Source: Pseudomonas putida
Lineage (GTDB): Bacteria > Pseudomonadota > Gammaproteobacteria > Pseudomonadales > Pseudomonadaceae
DNA: 64,000 nt
Reading direction: 5' to 3'
NCBI RefSeq assembly: GCF_005080685.1
Contig: NZ_CP039371.1
Coordinates: 1,922,001-1,986,000, forward strand
Part shown: one piece after another, positions 62,514 through 64,000 of the stretch
Position numbering within the stretch: position 1 is the first letter of the stretch
How the letters are laid out: each line of letters starts with the position of its first letter
The notes under the pieces: generated by a model
Told to the model about the DNA's origin: nothing
Database searches by the model: none
Seen by the model: the letters and a program-made list of their open reading frames with translations, nothing else
Translations under genes and position numbers: made by a program

Positions 62514-64000
62514 ATGAATGCCGAACAATCGTTGAAACTCGCTCGCCGCTTTATCGAACTGCCGCTGGAAAAACGCCGTTTGTTCCTGGCTGGCCTGCAA
62601 CAAGAGGGTATCGACTTTTCCCTGTTTCCGATCCCTGCCAACGTGACCGGCAGTGATCGCGACGGGCTGTCCTACGCCCAGCGGCGCATGGCGTTTCTCT
62701 GGCAACTGGCACCCCAGGGCGCGGCCTACAACCTGCCGATGGCAGTGCGCCTCAACGGCCCGTTGAACCTGCAGGTCCTGCAAAGCGCCTTCGACCAGAT
62801 GGTGGCCCGTCATGAAAGCCTGCGCACGCATTTGCAGGCAGAAGGCGATCAACTGCGCCAGGTCGTGCTCCCGCCATCGGCGGCCATGATCGTTCGGCGT
62901 GACCTTGGCGCTCTGCCTCAAGCCGAGCGCGAAGCACAGGTCAGCGCTGTGGCCGAGGCCGAGGCGCAAGCACCTTTCGACCTGTTGCAGGGGCCGCTGT
63001 GGCGCGTGCAACTGCTGCACCTGGACGTCGAAGAACACGTGTTGCTGCTCACCCTGCACCACATCATCGCGGACGGCTGGTCGCTCAACGTGCTGATCCA
63101 AGAGTTCGTCCAGCTTTACGATGCCGCCTGCAACCAGGCCGACGCGGCCTTGCCGGCTTTGCCGATCCAGTACCGCGACTACGCGCTGTGGCAGCGCAGC
63201 TGGCTGGAGGCGGGCGAACAGGCGCGACAACTGGCTTACTGGCAAGCCAAGCTGGGTGACGATCACAGCCCGCTGGAGCTGCCACTGGACTACCCCCGCC
63301 CAGCAGTACCGAGCCACCGCGGAGCGCGCCTTGAACTGCAAGTGCCGCCAGCGCTGGTGGAGCGGATCGCAGACCTGGCCAAAGCCCAGGGCGCGACGCT
63401 GTTCATGGTGCTGTTGGCTTCCTTCAAGCTGCTGCTGCAGCGCTACAGCGGCCAGCGAGCCGTACGCGTGGGCGTCCCGGTGGCCAACCGTCATCGGGCG
63501 GAAGTGGAAGGCCTGATCGGCTGTTTCATCAATACCCAGGTGCTGCATACCGAGATCGATCCGTTGATCGACGTGGCCGAGTTGCTGCGCCGGGTCAAGG
63601 ACACCGCGCTCGGTGCCCAGGCGCACCAGGACCTGCCTTTCGAGCGCCTGGTCGAAGCGCTGGATTTCGACCGCAGCAGTGGCCATAGTCCGTTGTTCCA
63701 GGTGTTGTTCAACCACCAGGCGGCCATCGCCGATGCCGGGCAGATTCGCCTGGGCAGCGGCCTGAGCCTGGAGAAGGTCGCGCTGCAAAAGCACAGTGCG
63801 CGCTTCGACCTGGCCTTGGATACCTACGAGAGCGGCGGGCGCCTGCACGCGGTGTTCACCTATGCCCAGGAGCTGTTCGCCCCGCAGAGCGTGGCTGCGA
63901 TGAGCCAGCACTGGCTGGTCTTGCTCGAAGCTCTGGCAGCAGATCCCGGCGTCAGGGTCGGCGAGCTGGCGCTGGCAGCCGATGCACCGGCTACGCAGTT
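62514..64000 (+). CDS. Pyoverdine side-chain NRPS (PvdI/PvdJ type), 5' part
   Basis: 495 codons to the window edge. The start MNAEQSLKLARRFIELPLEK, then RRLFLAGLQQEGIDFSLFPI, is the family N-terminus of PvdI/PvdD-type synthetases. The visible part is one condensation domain (LSYAQRRMAFLWQLAPQGAAYNLP, HHIIADGWSLNVL, YRDYALWQRSWLEAGEQARQLAYW, GVPVANRHRAEVEGLIGCFINTQV) with the catalytic HHxxxDG intact. GAGGA precedes the start. It should take over the chain from PvdL. Which side-chain enzyme it is cannot be told without its A domains. Confidence 0.85.
   Translation, partial: MNAEQSLKLARRFIELPLEKRRLFLAGLQQEGIDFSLFPIPANVTGSDRDGLSYAQRRMAFLWQLAPQGAAYNLPMAVRLNGPLNLQVLQSAFDQMVARHESLRTHLQAEGDQLRQVVLPPSAAMIVRRDLGALPQAEREAQVSAVAEAEAQAPFDLLQGPLWRVQLLHLDVEEHVLLLTLHHIIADGWSLNVLIQEFVQLYDAACNQADAALPALPIQYRDYALWQRSWLEAGEQARQLAYWQAKLGDDHSPLELPLDYPRPAVPSHRGARLELQVPPALVERIADLAKAQGATLFMVLLASFKLLLQRYSGQRAVRVGVPVANRHRAEVEGLIGCFINTQVLHTEIDPLIDVAELLRRVKDTALGAQAHQDLPFERLVEALDFDRSSGHSPLFQVLFNHQAAIADAGQIRLGSGLSLEKVALQKHSARFDLALDTYESGGRLHAVFTYAQELFAPQSVAAMSQHWLVLLEALAADPGVRVGELALAADAPATQ

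Noticed and set aside
62205..63911. Minus-strand open frame of 568 codons over the partial NRPS
   Set aside because: Shadow of the condensation domain; its end translates the REP inverted repeat.
1..64000. tRNA or rRNA genes
   Set aside because: No cloverleaf with the GGTTCGA/CCA pattern or rRNA segment was found on reading; a tRNAscan run would settle it.

Overview
The window comes from a fluorescent Pseudomonas chromosome, most likely the P. putida / P. entomophila group. The gene order pilZ-lolCDE-cinSR/cinA-queF-DUF4404-HAD-mlaA-pilZ-rssBC-phoD-tal-dusA is that of the P. putida group. Almost every gap carries typical Pseudomonas REP palindromes, and the right end holds the pyoverdine chromophore synthetase gene pvdL.

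Layout. 1-15.8 kb is conserved core: lipoprotein release (LolCDE), the copper-responsive Cin system with queF, outer-membrane lipid asymmetry (MlaA), the RssB/RssC signalling pair, a PhoD-like phosphatase, transaldolase and DusA. 15.8-22.8 kb is an accessory patch directly upstream of dusA. It holds an unknown two-gene cassette between 119-bp direct repeats, two ~0.9-kb direct repeats each carrying a 43-codon ORF plus a DUF3077 gene behind a structured leader, an orphan copy of that leader, a solo ribbon-helix-helix antitoxin, an MFS exporter, a HigBA toxin-antitoxin pair and a glyoxalase-fold protein. 22.8-30.7 kb is a catabolic block of unknown substrate: GntR, enoyl-CoA hydratase, CoA transferase, MFS, SDR, LysR and an MmgE/PrpD protein with a twin-arginine signal. 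31.2-43.3 kb is a complete ectoine/hydroxyectoine uptake and catabolism locus (ehuBCDA, enuR, eutB, eutC, doeABCD). 43.5-64 kb is iron acquisition: a FecI/FecR pair with a frameshifted STN-FepA-type receptor, then divergently pvdL, pvdH and the start of the next pyoverdine NRPS.

How it fits together. EhuBCDA imports ectoines. EutB/EutC feed hydroxyectoine into the route, DoeA/DoeB open and deacetylate ectoine to 2,4-diaminobutyrate (DAB), and DoeD/DoeC take DAB through aspartate semialdehyde to aspartate. A 19-bp motif built around CTAG lies in both promoter regions of this locus and is a candidate EnuR operator. PvdH makes DAB from aspartate semialdehyde for the third module of PvdL, so two loci acting in opposite directions on DAB lie side by side. 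The second NRPS gene has an exact PvdS-type box (TAAAT-N16-CGT).

The most unusual structure is the leader in front of the 43-codon ORF/DUF3077 units. In both copies the Shine-Dalgarno lies in a hairpin arm, and the two arms have changed together between copies while the rest of the element is conserved. This is direct sequence evidence for an RNA fold that hides the ribosome binding site. A second case of Shine-Dalgarno occlusion, a perfect 11-bp stem, precedes the frameshifted receptor gene. All functional names come from reading motifs by eye; no database search was run.
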